Positions 36,311 through 47,652 are shown, counted from the first letter of the stretch. The stretch: 64,000 bases of DNA from Brasenia schreberi (GCA_036023115.1 JAYKKT010000036.1:5419501-5483500), one strand, 5' to 3'. Numbers and translations: made by a program. The notes: generated by a model from the sequence alone, not told the origin.

Positions 36311-37612
36311 TTGTTGTATCAAAACACAAACAGAAACCAAGTCATGGTTTGAGCGAATGGGAACCCACATGTCTGTGTGCCTTGTTTTCTAGTGTACGAA
36401 CATAAGATTCAGTGATGTGAACGCCCATTAAAACAAATAAATTGTTTAAGCAAATGGAGGAATATGAGACCCAACAGAAGCACCGGTGACTCGGAGCATG
36501 TTGACAGATGATGCAGAGTTTTGTATGTACTCAATTAACGGAAGAGAGAACAAAAGAAAAACGCAAATACAAACCGGTATGTATACACTATCAAATAAAA
36601 TGAAAAACCATCTTAGAAGAAATCTAACTGGTACTGACAAAGCATATTCAATAACACTGTGTGTATGCGAATGTGCATGCGCAGACACACATGTATAATA
36701 TAGAGGGTGAATAATTTTACACATATTTTTATGGTAACTGTGTGTATGCGTATGTGCAAGCACAGACACACATGTATAATATAGAAGGTGAATATTTTTA
36801 CATATATTTTTATCATCTTTTGAGATTGATGGTAGAAATTTAAATGATACATTTGACCCAAATCTTCACCATTGTTCTGAACTATTTTTTTTATTTTTTG
36901 AAACTAAATTAGCATCATCATAGTTGGTCTAAAACCGAAACCAAATCCAAAAGAGAGGGTGGTCTGGCTTCGGATGAAACCTGGGGGGTTAAGAAATCTA
37001 TATCAGGTCTATTCATGATAACAAATTTTATATATAATATATTAACAAACGTTGAAAACAAGTATGATGACTTAGCACACCTAACTTAAATAAGTCTCAA
37101 TAATACAAGAACACAATCAAGTGATAATTAAACAATTTAATTCTCTTCAAAACCACAGTACTCGGCTGTTGAACACCATCAATGCACTCCTAACAAATAT
37201 TATATATATATATATATATATATATTGACAAACGTTGAAAACAAGAATGATGACTTGGCACACCCAACTTAAATAATTTTCAAGAATACAAGAACACAAC
37301 GAAGTACTAGTGGGGAGCTCAACTCCTAAAGGATGCATGTGTGGGTGAGTGTTAAGCTTCACTCTCTTCTTGTAACAAAGAAAAAAACACAGTATCTGAA
37401 CCTTACGTGTAAAAACACAGGCTTAATGCTATTTAAAAAAAAAAGGAGCTTAATCAGAGAGAGAAATCAAAACAAAAAATACATGACCTGCTCATTAAAC
37501 AAATTAGTTCGTTGAATGTGAAGCTGAAGTGTAAAAGGAGTACATGCCTACTTTTGATCCTCACGATCAAGCGCCGCTGGTATGCCAAAATCGAAGGGCG
37601 CTTAGAGACAGC
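36311..37612. other. Intergenic upstream region of subtilase gene 2
   Basis: Collinear with 2,931-4,080. It carries a TA microsatellite (about 37,200-37,226) and the same SINE-like patch (37,318-37,385). An ACACACATGTATAATATAGA segment is repeated (about 36,682 and 36,763). No gene is supported. Confidence 0.5.
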
Positions 37613-37815
37613 ATATCAGCGTAGGCGACGCCGTCTGCTTGGCTGAGCGAAAAAGGCAATTACAGATAGACAAGAACCCTGTCAGCACGTGGAGCCTCAG
37701 CCTACCATTATTAATATCAGCGTAGGCGCCGCCGTCTGCTCGGCGGCTCGAAAAAGACGATTACAGATAGACAAGAACCGTGTTAGCACGTGGAGCGTCG
37801 GCCAACCATTATCAG
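37613..37815 (+). promoter_or_regulatory. Two full 101-bp repeats, each with a G-box
   Basis: Units start ATATCAGCGTAGGCG at 37,613 and 37,714. Each contains the palindrome CACGTG, at 37,686-37,691 and 37,787-37,792, exactly 101 bases apart. The ATG of gene 2 is 124 bases after the second G-box. Gene 1 retains one full unit and the first 24 bases of the next. Regulatory activity is inferred from position and motif only. Confidence 0.5.
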
Positions 37816-37915
37816 TGTGTGTGCGTTTGTGTGTGCGAGAGCGTCCGATGGGTTGGGTTGGCTATATTTGTTGGACTGATTTGTGACAAAACAAAGAAGC
37901 ATCTCTAGAGTGACA

Positions 37916-40195
37916 ATGGTTTCTTCTGCTTCTTTTCTGTTCATTGCATGTTCAATCTTGTTCACATTCCAATTGTGGACATGTGTATCAGGAGCGAGAG
38001 ATGCATATATCGTTCATATGGACTTATCATCAATGCCAAGGGCCTTCAGCAGCCACCATCATTGGTACAACTCTTTGCTTTCATCCGAAAGCTTCATTGC
38101 TGCTGCTGTTGATGCCTCTGCCGCTGCATCACCAAGCCTCATTTACAGTTACACCAATGCTATTCATGGCTTCAGTGCTGTACTCTCCGAATCCCAGCTT
38201 GAATTGCTCAAGCAAACGCCTGGTTTTGTCTATGCCCACCCAGATTCGCAAGGCACCAAAGACACCACCCACACATACAAGTATCTAGGCCTCAATCCTG
38301 TGACAGGGATCTGGCCTGCATCCAAATATGGGAAGGACATCATAATTGGAGTCTTAGATACCGGCGTATGGCCGGAAAGTCCCAGTTTCAGAGACGACGG
38401 CATGACCGAGGTTCCCAAGAGGTGGAAAGGCCGGTGTGAGTCCGGTACAGCATTCAATGCTTCCATGTGCAACCGGAAGCTCATTGGTGCTCGTTATTTC
38501 AACAAGGGAGTGTTAGCACAGGATCCCAATCAGACAATATCTATGAACTCGGCAAGAGACACTGATGGTCATGGCACTCACACTGCATCAACCGCTGCTG
38601 GAAACTATGTTGAAGGTGCTTCATATTTTGGTTATGCTGCAGGCAAAGCAAGAGGAATAGCTCCACGAGCACGGATCGCGGTATATAAGGTCATTTGGGA
38701 AGAAGGTATGGTTGCATCTGATGTTATTGCGGCAATCGACCAAGCAATTACCGATGGCGCGGACGTGCTCTCGTTGTCCCTGAGCTTCGGCCGCAACTCA
38801 GTCTATGAAGATCCTGTTTCCATAGCATCCTTTGCAGCAATGGAGAAGGGCGTTTTAATGTCGACGTCTGCTGGAAATGGAGGTAACCCCGAATTCGGTT
38901 CTCTACGCAACGGTGCACCGTGGGTGCTTTCAGTTGGTGCTACCACTATTGATACAAGATTCTCTGGCATCGTCACTCTAGGAAATGGCGTGTCTTTTGT
39001 TGGTATATCCTTGTATATTGGCAATAAGTCTGTGAAGAGCTTGCCTTTATACTATAACGAAAGCAATGCATTCTGCAATTCTGACGACAATCTCAAGAAT
39101 AAAGTGAAGGGGAAGGTTGTTGTGTGTGAATACAATGGCGACGGTACGTCAGTATCCCAAACCGCAGTTGTTGCAGACGCAAAGGGAGCAGGTGTTTTAC
39201 TCTTGAGCAGTTTCTCAGTTGAAGACGTTAGAGCAAATGACTATGAGTGCCCAGCAGCTGTGTTAAATGCTAATGACTCGGCCGCAATAAAGAAGTACAT
39301 AAGAACCAGCAAGCGTCCAACAGTTAGCCTGACATTCCGGAAGACCTTTACCGGCATAAAACCGGCACCTACTTTAGCCCCTTTCAGTACCAAAGGGCCA
39401 GCTTCTGGCACTCCAACGATACTGAAGCCAGATATCGTTGCACCTGGTGTTCTGATCTTGGCTGCCTATTCTCCGAACTCGATTGCTGCAACTTTACGGG
39501 GTAAATCATTCTTTAGTAACTTCACCCTCATGTCTGGAACCTCTATGTCATGCCCTCATGCCTCTGGTCTCGCCGCGCTACTGAAATCAGCTCACCCAGA
39601 TTGGAGCCCATCTGCAATTCGCTCGGCCATGATGACTACAGCTAACATTTTTAACAATGAAGGACAGAATATCTTCAATGGCCTCTCTCCATTCTCAATG
39701 GGTGCAGGTGAGATAAATCCAAACAAGGCCATGGACCCTGGCTTGGTGTATGATGCCGGGCACCAAGACTATGTGAAGTTCCTCTGCGCTTTGAATTTGA
39801 CAAGAGAACAGTTTCAGACAATTGCTAAGAACTCTTCCATCTATGATCAATGTAAGGGTGGGAATCTTGATCTGAACTACCCATCTATCGGTATGATTGT
39901 GGAATACGGTCAGTCTTCAGGAATGCAGAGGTTTAAAAGGACTGTAACAAATGTAGGAGCAGACGGTCCTATAACTTACAGAGCCAATGTGACAATAAGC
40001 GATTCTGTAAGAGTGACAGTGGTTCCATCGAAGCTTGTGTTCCAGAAGAGAAACCAGAAGGCATCTTTCACGCTTGCAATGGAAGTGATGAAGCCAATAC
40101 AAGGACTCCCAACTTGGGGTTTTCTGACTTGGGTGGATGATAAAAAAACGCATGTTGTAAGGAGCCCAATTGCAGTTTTCTGGGAATCCATGTGA
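37916..40195 (+). CDS. Subtilisin-like serine protease, SBT1.9-like, copy 2 (intact)
   Basis: Intronless gene of 759 codons, aligned with copy 1 without gaps and about 96% identical (I count about 32 residue differences). Start: first ATG at 37,916 (context ACAATGG); the frame is open upstream only to a GTG. It keeps the signal peptide (1-26), the I9 propeptide, Asp148, His219, Asn321 and Ser543, the PA-like insert and the Fn3-like C-terminal domain. Differences concentrate in the PA-like insert (for example CEYNGDGTS, VRANDYECP, RTSKRPTV) and at the C-terminus (MEVMKPIQGLPTW, VFWESM), while residues around the catalytic site are unchanged. The promoter differs by the extra G-box unit. A secreted, apoplastic protease is expected; the substrate is unknown. 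Confidence 0.95.
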   Translation: MVSSASFLFIACSILFTFQLWTCVSGARDAYIVHMDLSSMPRAFSSHHHWYNSLLSSESFIAAAVDASAAASPSLIYSYTNAIHGFSAVLSESQLELLKQTPGFVYAHPDSQGTKDTTHTYKYLGLNPVTGIWPASKYGKDIIIGVLDTGVWPESPSFRDDGMTEVPKRWKGRCESGTAFNASMCNRKLIGARYFNKGVLAQDPNQTISMNSARDTDGHGTHTASTAAGNYVEGASYFGYAAGKARGIAPRARIAVYKVIWEEGMVASDVIAAIDQAITDGADVLSLSLSFGRNSVYEDPVSIASFAAMEKGVLMSTSAGNGGNPEFGSLRNGAPWVLSVGATTIDTRFSGIVTLGNGVSFVGISLYIGNKSVKSLPLYYNESNAFCNSDDNLKNKVKGKVVVCEYNGDGTSVSQTAVVADAKGAGVLLLSSFSVEDVRANDYECPAAVLNANDSAAIKKYIRTSKRPTVSLTFRKTFTGIKPAPTLAPFSTKGPASGTPTILKPDIVAPGVLILAAYSPNSIAATLRGKSFFSNFTLMSGTSMSCPHASGLAALLKSAHPDWSPSAIRSAMMTTANIFNNEGQNIFNGLSPFSMGAGEINPNKAMDPGLVYDAGHQDYVKFLCALNLTREQFQTIAKNSSIYDQCKGGNLDLNYPSIGMIVEYGQSSGMQRFKRTVTNVGADGPITYRANVTISDSVRVTVVPSKLVFQKRNQKASFTLAMEVMKPIQGLPTWGFLTWVDDKKTHVVRSPIAVFWESM

Positions 40196-40826
40196 GGTTT
40201 AATTAGCAAACATCTCGTACTGCGTGTAGAATAAATGCAGGATCTCAATGACAATGCTTGAACCTGAATAAATTTGTGGGAGTTTGCCATCTTCCCAGTC
40301 CGTTTTCTTTATTTGACAGTCTAGCTTAGAATAAAAAAACAGATCACAGAAAAAAATCAAAATATAACCATGGTCCATGACACGTGTATGTGTGTGTGAG
40401 AGAGAGCTGTTTGCTGGAACTGCGGTCACAGAATTAATTATACAGGAAGCGTGTTGAACGTATTAAGGGATTCATGGAACTTAAGAGTACAGAATCTAAT
40501 AAAGCTCCTGGGAATGTAATACAGCATCTGTAACAGTGCAGCCTGGGACAGTGCACCTGTCAAAGAATGGCTGTTACAGAATCTGGAATCAACTTATCTC
40601 TGTAGATTTTTTATTCTTCGGTCGACGTTTTCTACAATCCTTTTCTATTTTTTTCTTATACTTTGGGAATGAATTCTAAACCAAAGCAAACGCAAGACGA
40701 GGTTTTTCTCACATTAAGTCGCGTCCGCTACATGGACTCCTGATCGCCATTGATTCCTATCTTCGGTCATATTTGCATCAACTGCAGTATGTACTTCCAT
40801 TTCATAAGAATTGTGTTGATGAAAAA
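40196..40826 (+). other. 3' flank of subtilase gene 2
   Basis: Matches the flank of relic C (9,741-10,540) except that it lacks the RTE 3' piece seen at 9,855-10,080. This suggests the RTE arrived in copy 1 after the duplication. No ORF is supported. Confidence 0.65.
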
Positions 40827-42580
40827 GCTACGGCAAGGACGCCATAATTGAAATTTTAGATAGCGGTGTCTGGTCGGAAAGTCCAAGTTTCAGAGATGAC
40901 GGCATGACAGAGATTCCCAATAGGTGGAAAGGCCGGTATGAGTCCGGTACAGCCTTCAATGCTTCCATGTGCAACAAGAAGCTGATTGGTGCTCGTTACT
41001 TCAACAAGGAGATATTAGCAGCGAATCCCATCTCACAATATCGATGAACTCTGCTAGAGATACTGATGGTCATGGCACTCACACTGCATCAACCGCTGCT
41101 GGAAACTATGCTGCAGGTGCTTCATATTTTGGTTATGGTACTTTGGGAGGAAGGTATGGTTGCTTCTGATGTTATCGCAGCCATCGATCAAGCGATTGCC
41201 AACATGAGCTTCAGCCGTGACGGAATCTATAACGATCCTATTTCCATAGCATCCTTTGCAGCAATAGAGAGGCATTCTAGTCTCGACGTCTGCCGGAAAC
41301 TTCGTGCTGATGATTTGGGTTCAATCAAGAACGCCGCACTCTGGGTGGTACCACTACCAGTTTGTGTCTCTGGGATCACCACTCTAGGAAATGGAGTCTC
41401 TTTTGTTGGTACATCCTTGTACATTGGCAACAAATCAGTGAAAAACTTGCCTCTATACTACAATGAGAGCACTGCAATTCTGTCGACAATCTCAAGAATA
41501 GAGTAAAAAATAAGGTGGTTGTCTGCAGATTTGATCTTGATGAATCAATGTCCCAAACCTCAGTTGCTGCAGAAGCAAAGGGAGCGGGTGCGTGACTCCT
41601 AAGTAGCTCCTCTGTTGTAGTGAGGTCAACAGACTACAAGTGCCCAGCAACTGTACTGGAACTTAATGATTCATCTGCAATAAGGGACTATAAGCACCAG
41701 CAGACGTCCAGTAGTTAGCCTGACATTTGGAAAGACCTTTACCGGCAATAAACCGGCACCTACTCTAGCCGAATTCAGTTCCAGAGGGCCATCTCTTGGC
41801 ACTCCAATGATACTCAAGCTAGATATTGTTGCACCTGGTGTTCTGATATTTGCTGCTTATTCTCCGAGCCTGAGTGCTTTGAATTTACAGGGTAAATCAT
41901 TCTTTAGTACTTTCACCTTGCTATCTGGAATGTCATGCCCTCATGCCTCCGGAGTCGCTGCACTACTGAAATCTGCTCACCCATATTGGAGCCTATCTGC
42001 TATTCGCTCGGCCATGATGGCAACAGCTAATGTTATATAGACAGTACAGGACGGACACTCTATGGCAGCTTGTCCCCCTTGTCCATGGGTTCAGGCGAGA
42101 TAAATCCTAACAAGGCTATGGACCTTGGCTTGGTCTACAATGCCCGGCGCGAAGACTGTGAAGTTCCTCTGTGCTTTGACTTTGACAAAAGAACGGTTTG
42201 AGACAATTACCAGGAACTCTTCAAGCTATGATCGACGTGCTGGTGGGGATCTCGATCTGAATTACCCTTCTTTCGTTCTGATTGTGAACATTGGTCAGGG
42301 TTCTGGAGTGAAAAGATTCCAAAGGACTGGAACCAATCTAGGAGGTGATGGTCCTATAACTTACAGAGACAATGTGACAACAATTAGCATTTACAGAGTG
42401 AAATTGGCTCCATCAAAGTTTGTGTTTCAGAGGAGAAACCAGAAAGCCTCGTCCACTCTTACTTTAGAAGTGGAGAAGCCAGCAAGTGAATCGAGGCCCT
42501 TTGGTTTCTCGACTTGTGTGGATGATCATGGAAAGAGTGTTGTAAGGAGCCCAATCATGGCTCACACAGAATCATCGTAG
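40827..42580 (+). pseudogene. Subtilase pseudogene lacking 5' end and catalytic Ser
   Basis: Starts inside the protease domain ([19 protein letters not shown]) immediately after the duplicated flank; signal peptide and propeptide are absent. A frameshift lies near 41,030, then [12 protein letters not shown] with the catalytic His, then a deletion at about 41,136 removes the AAGKARGIAPRAR segment. Further shifts follow through the PA-like region. Near 41,928-41,940 the six bases encoding Thr-Ser of GTSMSCPH are missing (LSGMSCPHASG), so the nucleophile is lost. The C-terminal domain is readable from FLCALTLTKERF to SPIMAHTESS, with a stop at 42,580. It is a paralogue more diverged than the intact pair and resembles the relic at 31,426. 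Confidence 0.92.
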
Positions 42581-43130
42581 GACTAAGAAACTTGTACTGT
42601 ATATGCTGCATTTCAATGTGACTGCTGGAACTTCAATGAATTGGTGGAAATTTGATTTCCTCTAAGATGAATTTTCCTTTTATTTGACTATCTAGTTGAC
42701 TAGGATCAATACATCTGATATGAACAGTTCATTTATATTGGTATTTAGCATTTTCCCACTCTTGAATACGAGTAAGAATCATATTTCTTATTCTAATCAC
42801 CTATATTCAACTAGTACTCTGTACAGATAGGATCACAATGAAGAGCTAAACAACATCGGTTGAAAGGAATTTCATCGTTGGTATCAGCAAGCTTGTTGAA
42901 AGCAACAAAACTTGCCTTAAAAAAAGCATCTTTGCACAAGGAGCTACAGCTCTGTGCTATGCATCAAGAAACAACCTAGTGATTAATTTCATTTATGGGT
43001 AGAAAACAAGCTGTATATATATCACTTTCATGCATTAAATGCTGCATAAATTATGACACTGGAAGACACAAAAATAAGGAGAATCTGGTAACCAGGAAAT
43101 CAGCGTGGTGCATTCACACTTCCGACACCA
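42581..43130. other. Intergenic, nothing recognised
   Basis: 3' flank of the subtilase pseudogene on one side and of the DOG1-like relic on the other. No coding signal. Confidence 0.45.
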
Positions 43131-43742
43131 TTACTCCTCTGCAGCTGCATCTTCCCCCACCTCCTGCACCAACCACAACCCTGCTGCCGCCAAGAACTCT
43201 GCCGCTTGGGCGGCACTCAGCATCTTCACCACGCTCGTCAACGTCGTGAACCGGACCTGGTCTGTGCACTGGAGAAGCCTCTCCAACCCGGCGCAGACCG
43301 ATTCGAGCTCGGCGTCAACCCGGGCACCGACATGGTCGTGCTCCCCGTTGCGGATCCGTCCCTCGATTCGAGACAGCGCCACCATGCGCCGGCTCAACAC
43401 TGCATTCTACAGGGCCTGCGTCCGGGCCGACAGCACGTCCTCTCTTTCGACGGTCAGCGACCCGGCCAGTGCCGTCCGCTCCACCCGGAGGAGCGACCGC
43501 GGCGCCAGCCGGTCACCCACGTTATCGACCGCTCGAAGGGGATCATTCACGCCGGAGAGAGCATGGCGGGCCCGGAAAAACTGTCTGTGGTGGTCGAGAA
43601 CCATGCCGATGAGTGGCATCAGGAACTTGTCTTGGACGCTGGTGTTGGTGAAGGACTGAAGCTGCTCTATGAAGTGTTACTGCTGCGCTAGCCATGCGTC
43701 GTAGAATCGCTCCGAGCTGCCATCTTCCATCGGAGTCGCCAT
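43131..43742 (-). pseudogene. DOG1-domain protein, two in-frame stops
   Basis: From the ATG at 43,742 one uninterrupted frame of 203 codons reads MATPMEDGSSERFYDAWLAQ and continues to EVGEDAAAEE. It includes FYDAWLAQQ (the start of DOG1/TGA-type domains), LSARTQAL and VRFTTLTSVVKMLSAAQAAEF (the conserved LxxVxxxLxxxQAAxFL end of the DOG1 domain). Two stops interrupt it: TAA at codon 22 and TAG at codon 112. No frameshift is seen. DOG1-like proteins are plant-specific alpha-helical regulators, the founding member controlling seed dormancy; this copy cannot make the full protein. Both stops fit Gln codons changed by one C-to-T step, which is my inference from the local context. G+C content is high compared with the neighbours. 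Confidence 0.75.
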
Positions 43743-43758
43743 TGCTGGTTTTGAATTC

Positions 43759-43760
<2 letters not shown>

Positions 43761-43794
<34 letters not shown>
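43761..43794. repeat. CA dinucleotide microsatellite
   Basis: About 17 CA units directly upstream of the DOG1-like start codon, in what would be its 5' UTR or promoter. Confidence 0.95.
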
Positions 43795-43797
<3 letters not shown>

Positions 43798-45598
43798 TCA
43801 AACCGTGCATACGTCGAGAGATCATCTGTGACGTAAAGCGCGTATTGAGGGGTTCAGTAAGGGGAACCAGAAGGGGACAGCTCGGTAGGTTGGAGTGAGC
43901 ACCTGTCTTGTAGCCAGCGCCTCAAGTATCCTGATTTCTCTTGTGCTGATTGATGAATTTCCGTATTCACGCCTCCCCATCGAATATTTACAAAAGTAAA
44001 CCAAACTTTTCACGGGGATCTAATTGTTGGCATGTCGATCACAGGGCTAGATGCTTAAGGGTGTGATTGATCTGTGTTGTTAGAACTATAAGCTTAGACC
44101 CATATGAGCTTGTAAAGGCAGTTCCAAGAAATCATCATTCTTTATTTGATTCATAAGTGAGACTGGGTTTTGATGAGAAGTAGTGTAGCAATAAGAGAGA
44201 AAAAGTGCTAAAGTTTTTGCGGGAAACCTATGGATTCAATTCTTGTTTTCCACCTCTCCTTGTTGTCAACTTTTTTTTACTCGAATAAAGCTTAAGAACT
44301 ATAGTTTCATGCCAATGACAGAATTCGTTTTACAAATGAAACTTGAAACTACAAGATGAAGATGGATAGGTTCTAGTTTACATGCCATACGAAGTGGGGA
44401 GGGTTCAGGTTAGGGTAAACCTGCCCCAACCCCACCTCAAAGAACTTATAAATATGATTAAATAATATTCTAAAATAAATATTTTTACTTAATCTTAAAT
44501 AAATTTATAATGATACATAAAAGAGACATACGAAATAATCTCTTGAAAGTTTTATGACTTAAACATGCAGACACCTTTCTACCACTTTAATCTTTCTCAA
44601 ACTTTTATAAGTTCTCGTAGTTTATCAGCCACGCCATTAATGAAGTGACATCACTCAGCTTTTTTATTGTTAGATTTCATTTTATCATTTCAGATTCAAA
44701 ACTGTTTAAATATGTACTTTTAAAGGTAAACAGTGAAACGTAAATATGAAAAAATCTAAGTAGCCTATCGGTAAAGAACTGATCGAGTGAGTTTGTATTT
44801 TTTTTCGTTGGGAGGTCTCAAATGCAAACCCTAGCTCTTGCTAAATCAGAAGTCGATTTGATTCAAGAAACTGCTTTTTGTAAAAAAGGTGTGCCGGCTT
44901 CTTCGACAATGGACAACACGCCTGAAACGACACGAAAATTTCGGGGAGGAGAGTGACCTGCGCAACTGTGCAATACTAGTATTTAATACTTTTCGGCCAT
45001 AAAAATAACTCATTAACTGATCGGTTGACCTTTTTATGTATTTCGACCGCACAGATCCAATGGAGCTCTTAGGGGATTTCAAAAAATCCTATGTTTTTAG
45101 AGATAATTCTCTCTTGTTTTCTTTTAGATATTTGTTTCTTCTTCTAATGGATACAAAGAATTCACGTATCCATCTAGTATGAAAAAGGCTTAATTATTGT
45201 TTGTTATTTGTTTCTTTCTTCATCTTTATAGGTAGTTGGTATTATTTATTTTTAATATTTCTTCAAATTTTGTATTTATCTTTTTCTATTGTCTACATAA
45301 AAGCGTCTATCTAATATGAAAATGATCTCACTCTCCTAATACAATTTCCTTGTTCAAGAAGTTCTCATTTTTGTGTGGGTCCATATCTACATGTATCGAT
45401 ATCTGAACCGGTATAATTTAGGTATGTGTATTGTAAAACACCATTTATCGCTATGAGAGGTGTAATAATGTAAATCAAAGTTTGAGTGCATTTAAATCTC
45501 TTCTAATGTTTCGTTCTTCTCTCTCTAAGAGCAATTCTTTTTTCTCTTAAAAATTTCATGTGTATTCTACACATCCAATAATAATCATCAATTCTGAG
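43795..45598. other. Intergenic
   Basis: No gene supported. A short RTE tail relic is visible at about 45,155-45,205 (AAAGAATTCACG to AAAAGGCTTAATTATTG). At 44,756-44,880 a SINE-like patch is suggested by TAGCCTATCGG followed by a degenerate B-box. Confidence 0.45.
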
Positions 45599-47652
45599 TT
45601 AAAATGAAGCTCGAGAGTCATATATACATGTGATTTGAATTGTACTTAAATCAATTGTTTCGGCAATGGAAGGACCAACACCGTGAACCGACGAACACGC
45701 GATGTAATCCTCCAAGCCAATCTCGACGTTATTCGATTCTGAATCATCGTCCATTATAGGCGTTTCGAAGACCGAAATGAACGAAGCCCTCATAGAAGAG
45801 CAGGGAGTTGCAAGAGGGAAGTCTATGGCCTTGCACATAAGGAAATTGAGTTCACCCATGTCAGTGAAATGCTTGTTGCTCTTCATCGTCCGAGTATCGC
45901 TTCGCTGTTTCCCAGAATCCCTCTTGTTTGTTCACACTCTGCGTGTTTAGGATTGCAGAGTGATAGAACCCTACAAACAGAAAGCCACCAAGTTTATATC
46001 CAAGTGACACAAACATTACTTAAAGCAATGGTCATATATAGCCGCACAGCTTTAAACTGGGTGTTTTAAGTACCATGAAAGAATGATCTTTCAAAACAGA
46101 TTGATAATCTAAAGCAAAAGATAGGATAAGCCAAAATGTCAGAATTTGCTTGATGAAATATGCGACTGTTTAGCGCTCAAATAAGAATGATTCAAAAAGG
46201 AAATTATGTAGAGGAACAAAACCACCAAAAGCAATATTCTCCTCAAAGTTGGAAGCTATACCCGCATGATGAGATTGAAGGGGTGGGTCTAGAATGGATC
46301 TGCAATTGACGATGGTGACAACGGCGTAGTTTTCCTGCGGCCTGGGTTCCTCCTTTGAGAGATTGGCGGCCTTCAGTCCTGCCGCTGCGAGTGCTACGCA
46401 TAACTTCATCCCTCTCATTTTGCATGCCTACCAATTCACCGTAAAAACTCGGTTTATCTCAAACACAAGGCAAACCTGCCTGAAGCAAGCACTTGGGTTT
46501 CACACGAACCGGATTTCCCAGAAAAAAAACTCTCTTGAGAATCCGATTCAATTCAAGATTTCAGCTAAATTCCCTTCTACTGGCATGTTTGTTGCATCAA
46601 TTTGCGTCTTTCAAAGCAAGAACGTCCCTTTTAGCATGAAAAACCATTTTCTTTCTAAGAATTTTGAGCTCACGCAAACACCCTTTGGAAGGTTATTGCA
46701 GAGACTAAGTTTCAGTTGCTCTTTCATCCACAAAAAGAAAAGAAAAAACCATTTTCTCTTTTTCGCAATCAGTCACGTCAAGAAAGCCATTCATTAATAC
46801 TAATTACATACGGAAGTGAACCCAGAGCGTTAGCTAGTGGGAACGGGACTGGGTTCTGATGGAAGCACACAAAGCACACACTTCTGCTCATTCTAAAAGT
46901 CTCGACGTTGGTTGGAGTACCTCCAGAAGACGGGACGTCTCGTCCCGGTCCATCTACAAACCAATGACCCGAGATACCCGACTGGATACAGTGTCGTCAA
47001 ACTTTAGGTTGCTGAACCTAAACGAGCCCAGCGACTAGCCGACGAGGTCCACGCCACGAGCCCAGAAGGGTTTCTTTGCCTTCTCCTTCGGGACCATGTC
47101 CTCTATGGGTAGAGGCACCGGAATCTCTCCATTTCGCCCCTATGCTTCACCTAAAAACCCGTCCGGCTCTCAGCTGTAGATCTGTAGGAAATCCCGGAGG
47201 ATCTCTGTCGCCGATGCCCGATCGCAGACGACGGTGTGCAGCCGGAAAGCAAGCACCGCGCGGGAGTCCGGCAACGCGTAAATTGTCGCGAAGAAGAGCT
47301 CTGCCGGGGTATCGATCTACGTCGCCGGCCACGAGTTCCGGTTGAGTTCGCGCTCCAGTAAGGCGTGAAGTGGGTCGCAGCTCTCGAGGATTCGGGAGAT
47401 TTCTTCGGAGTCGACAGTCTCGACGGAGACGTAGGGATCCTGGGTGAAGGAGAGGACCGGATTCCGGTCCGTCCACTCGAACCTAGCAAGGAGGAGGGGA
47501 TGGCGCGACTGGATCCGCCTGAGGGTCGCCTCAAGATGCGCCGGCTCCGGATGGCGGGAGAGGAGGGCCTCCGTGACGGTGATGCCCCTGCCGCCGGGAA
47601 CCAACCGGCACCAGCTGAACTCTGTCCCTCCGACCGGCCTCTCTAGGGGCAT
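45599..47652 (-). pseudogene. Condensation/acetyltransferase-like protein, three exons, disrupted
   Basis: Exon 1 (47,652-46,921, 244 codons) starts MPLERPVGGTEFSWCRLVPG and has ELNRNSW, LHTVVCDRAS (HxxxxD-type active-site region of this plant family), KKPFWARGVD and SFRFSNLKFDD. Exon 2 (46,427-46,262) has MKLCVALAAAGLKAA and NCRSILDPPLQSHH. Exon 3 (from 45,970) has FYHSAILNT, then a frameshift near 45,910, then KHFTDMGELNFLMCKAI and SSVHGVGPSIA. Borders are GT-AG and phases fit. The family is a plant chloramphenicol-acetyltransferase-fold group (alcohol acetyltransferase/condensation domain) of unknown substrate, identified from memory. Exon 1 has five in-frame stops (codons 112, 161, 171, 206, 233) but no indel. 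The normal C-terminal tail is not seen. Confidence 0.75.

Noticed and set aside
43105..43691. Two long plus-strand ORFs (184 and 161 codons)
   Set aside because: They are antisense to the DOG1-like frame; G+C-rich coding DNA leaves the opposite strand open. No motifs.
46363..46797. 144-codon plus-strand ORF
   Set aside because: Overlaps acyltransferase exon 2 and its intron in antisense; no recognisable domain.
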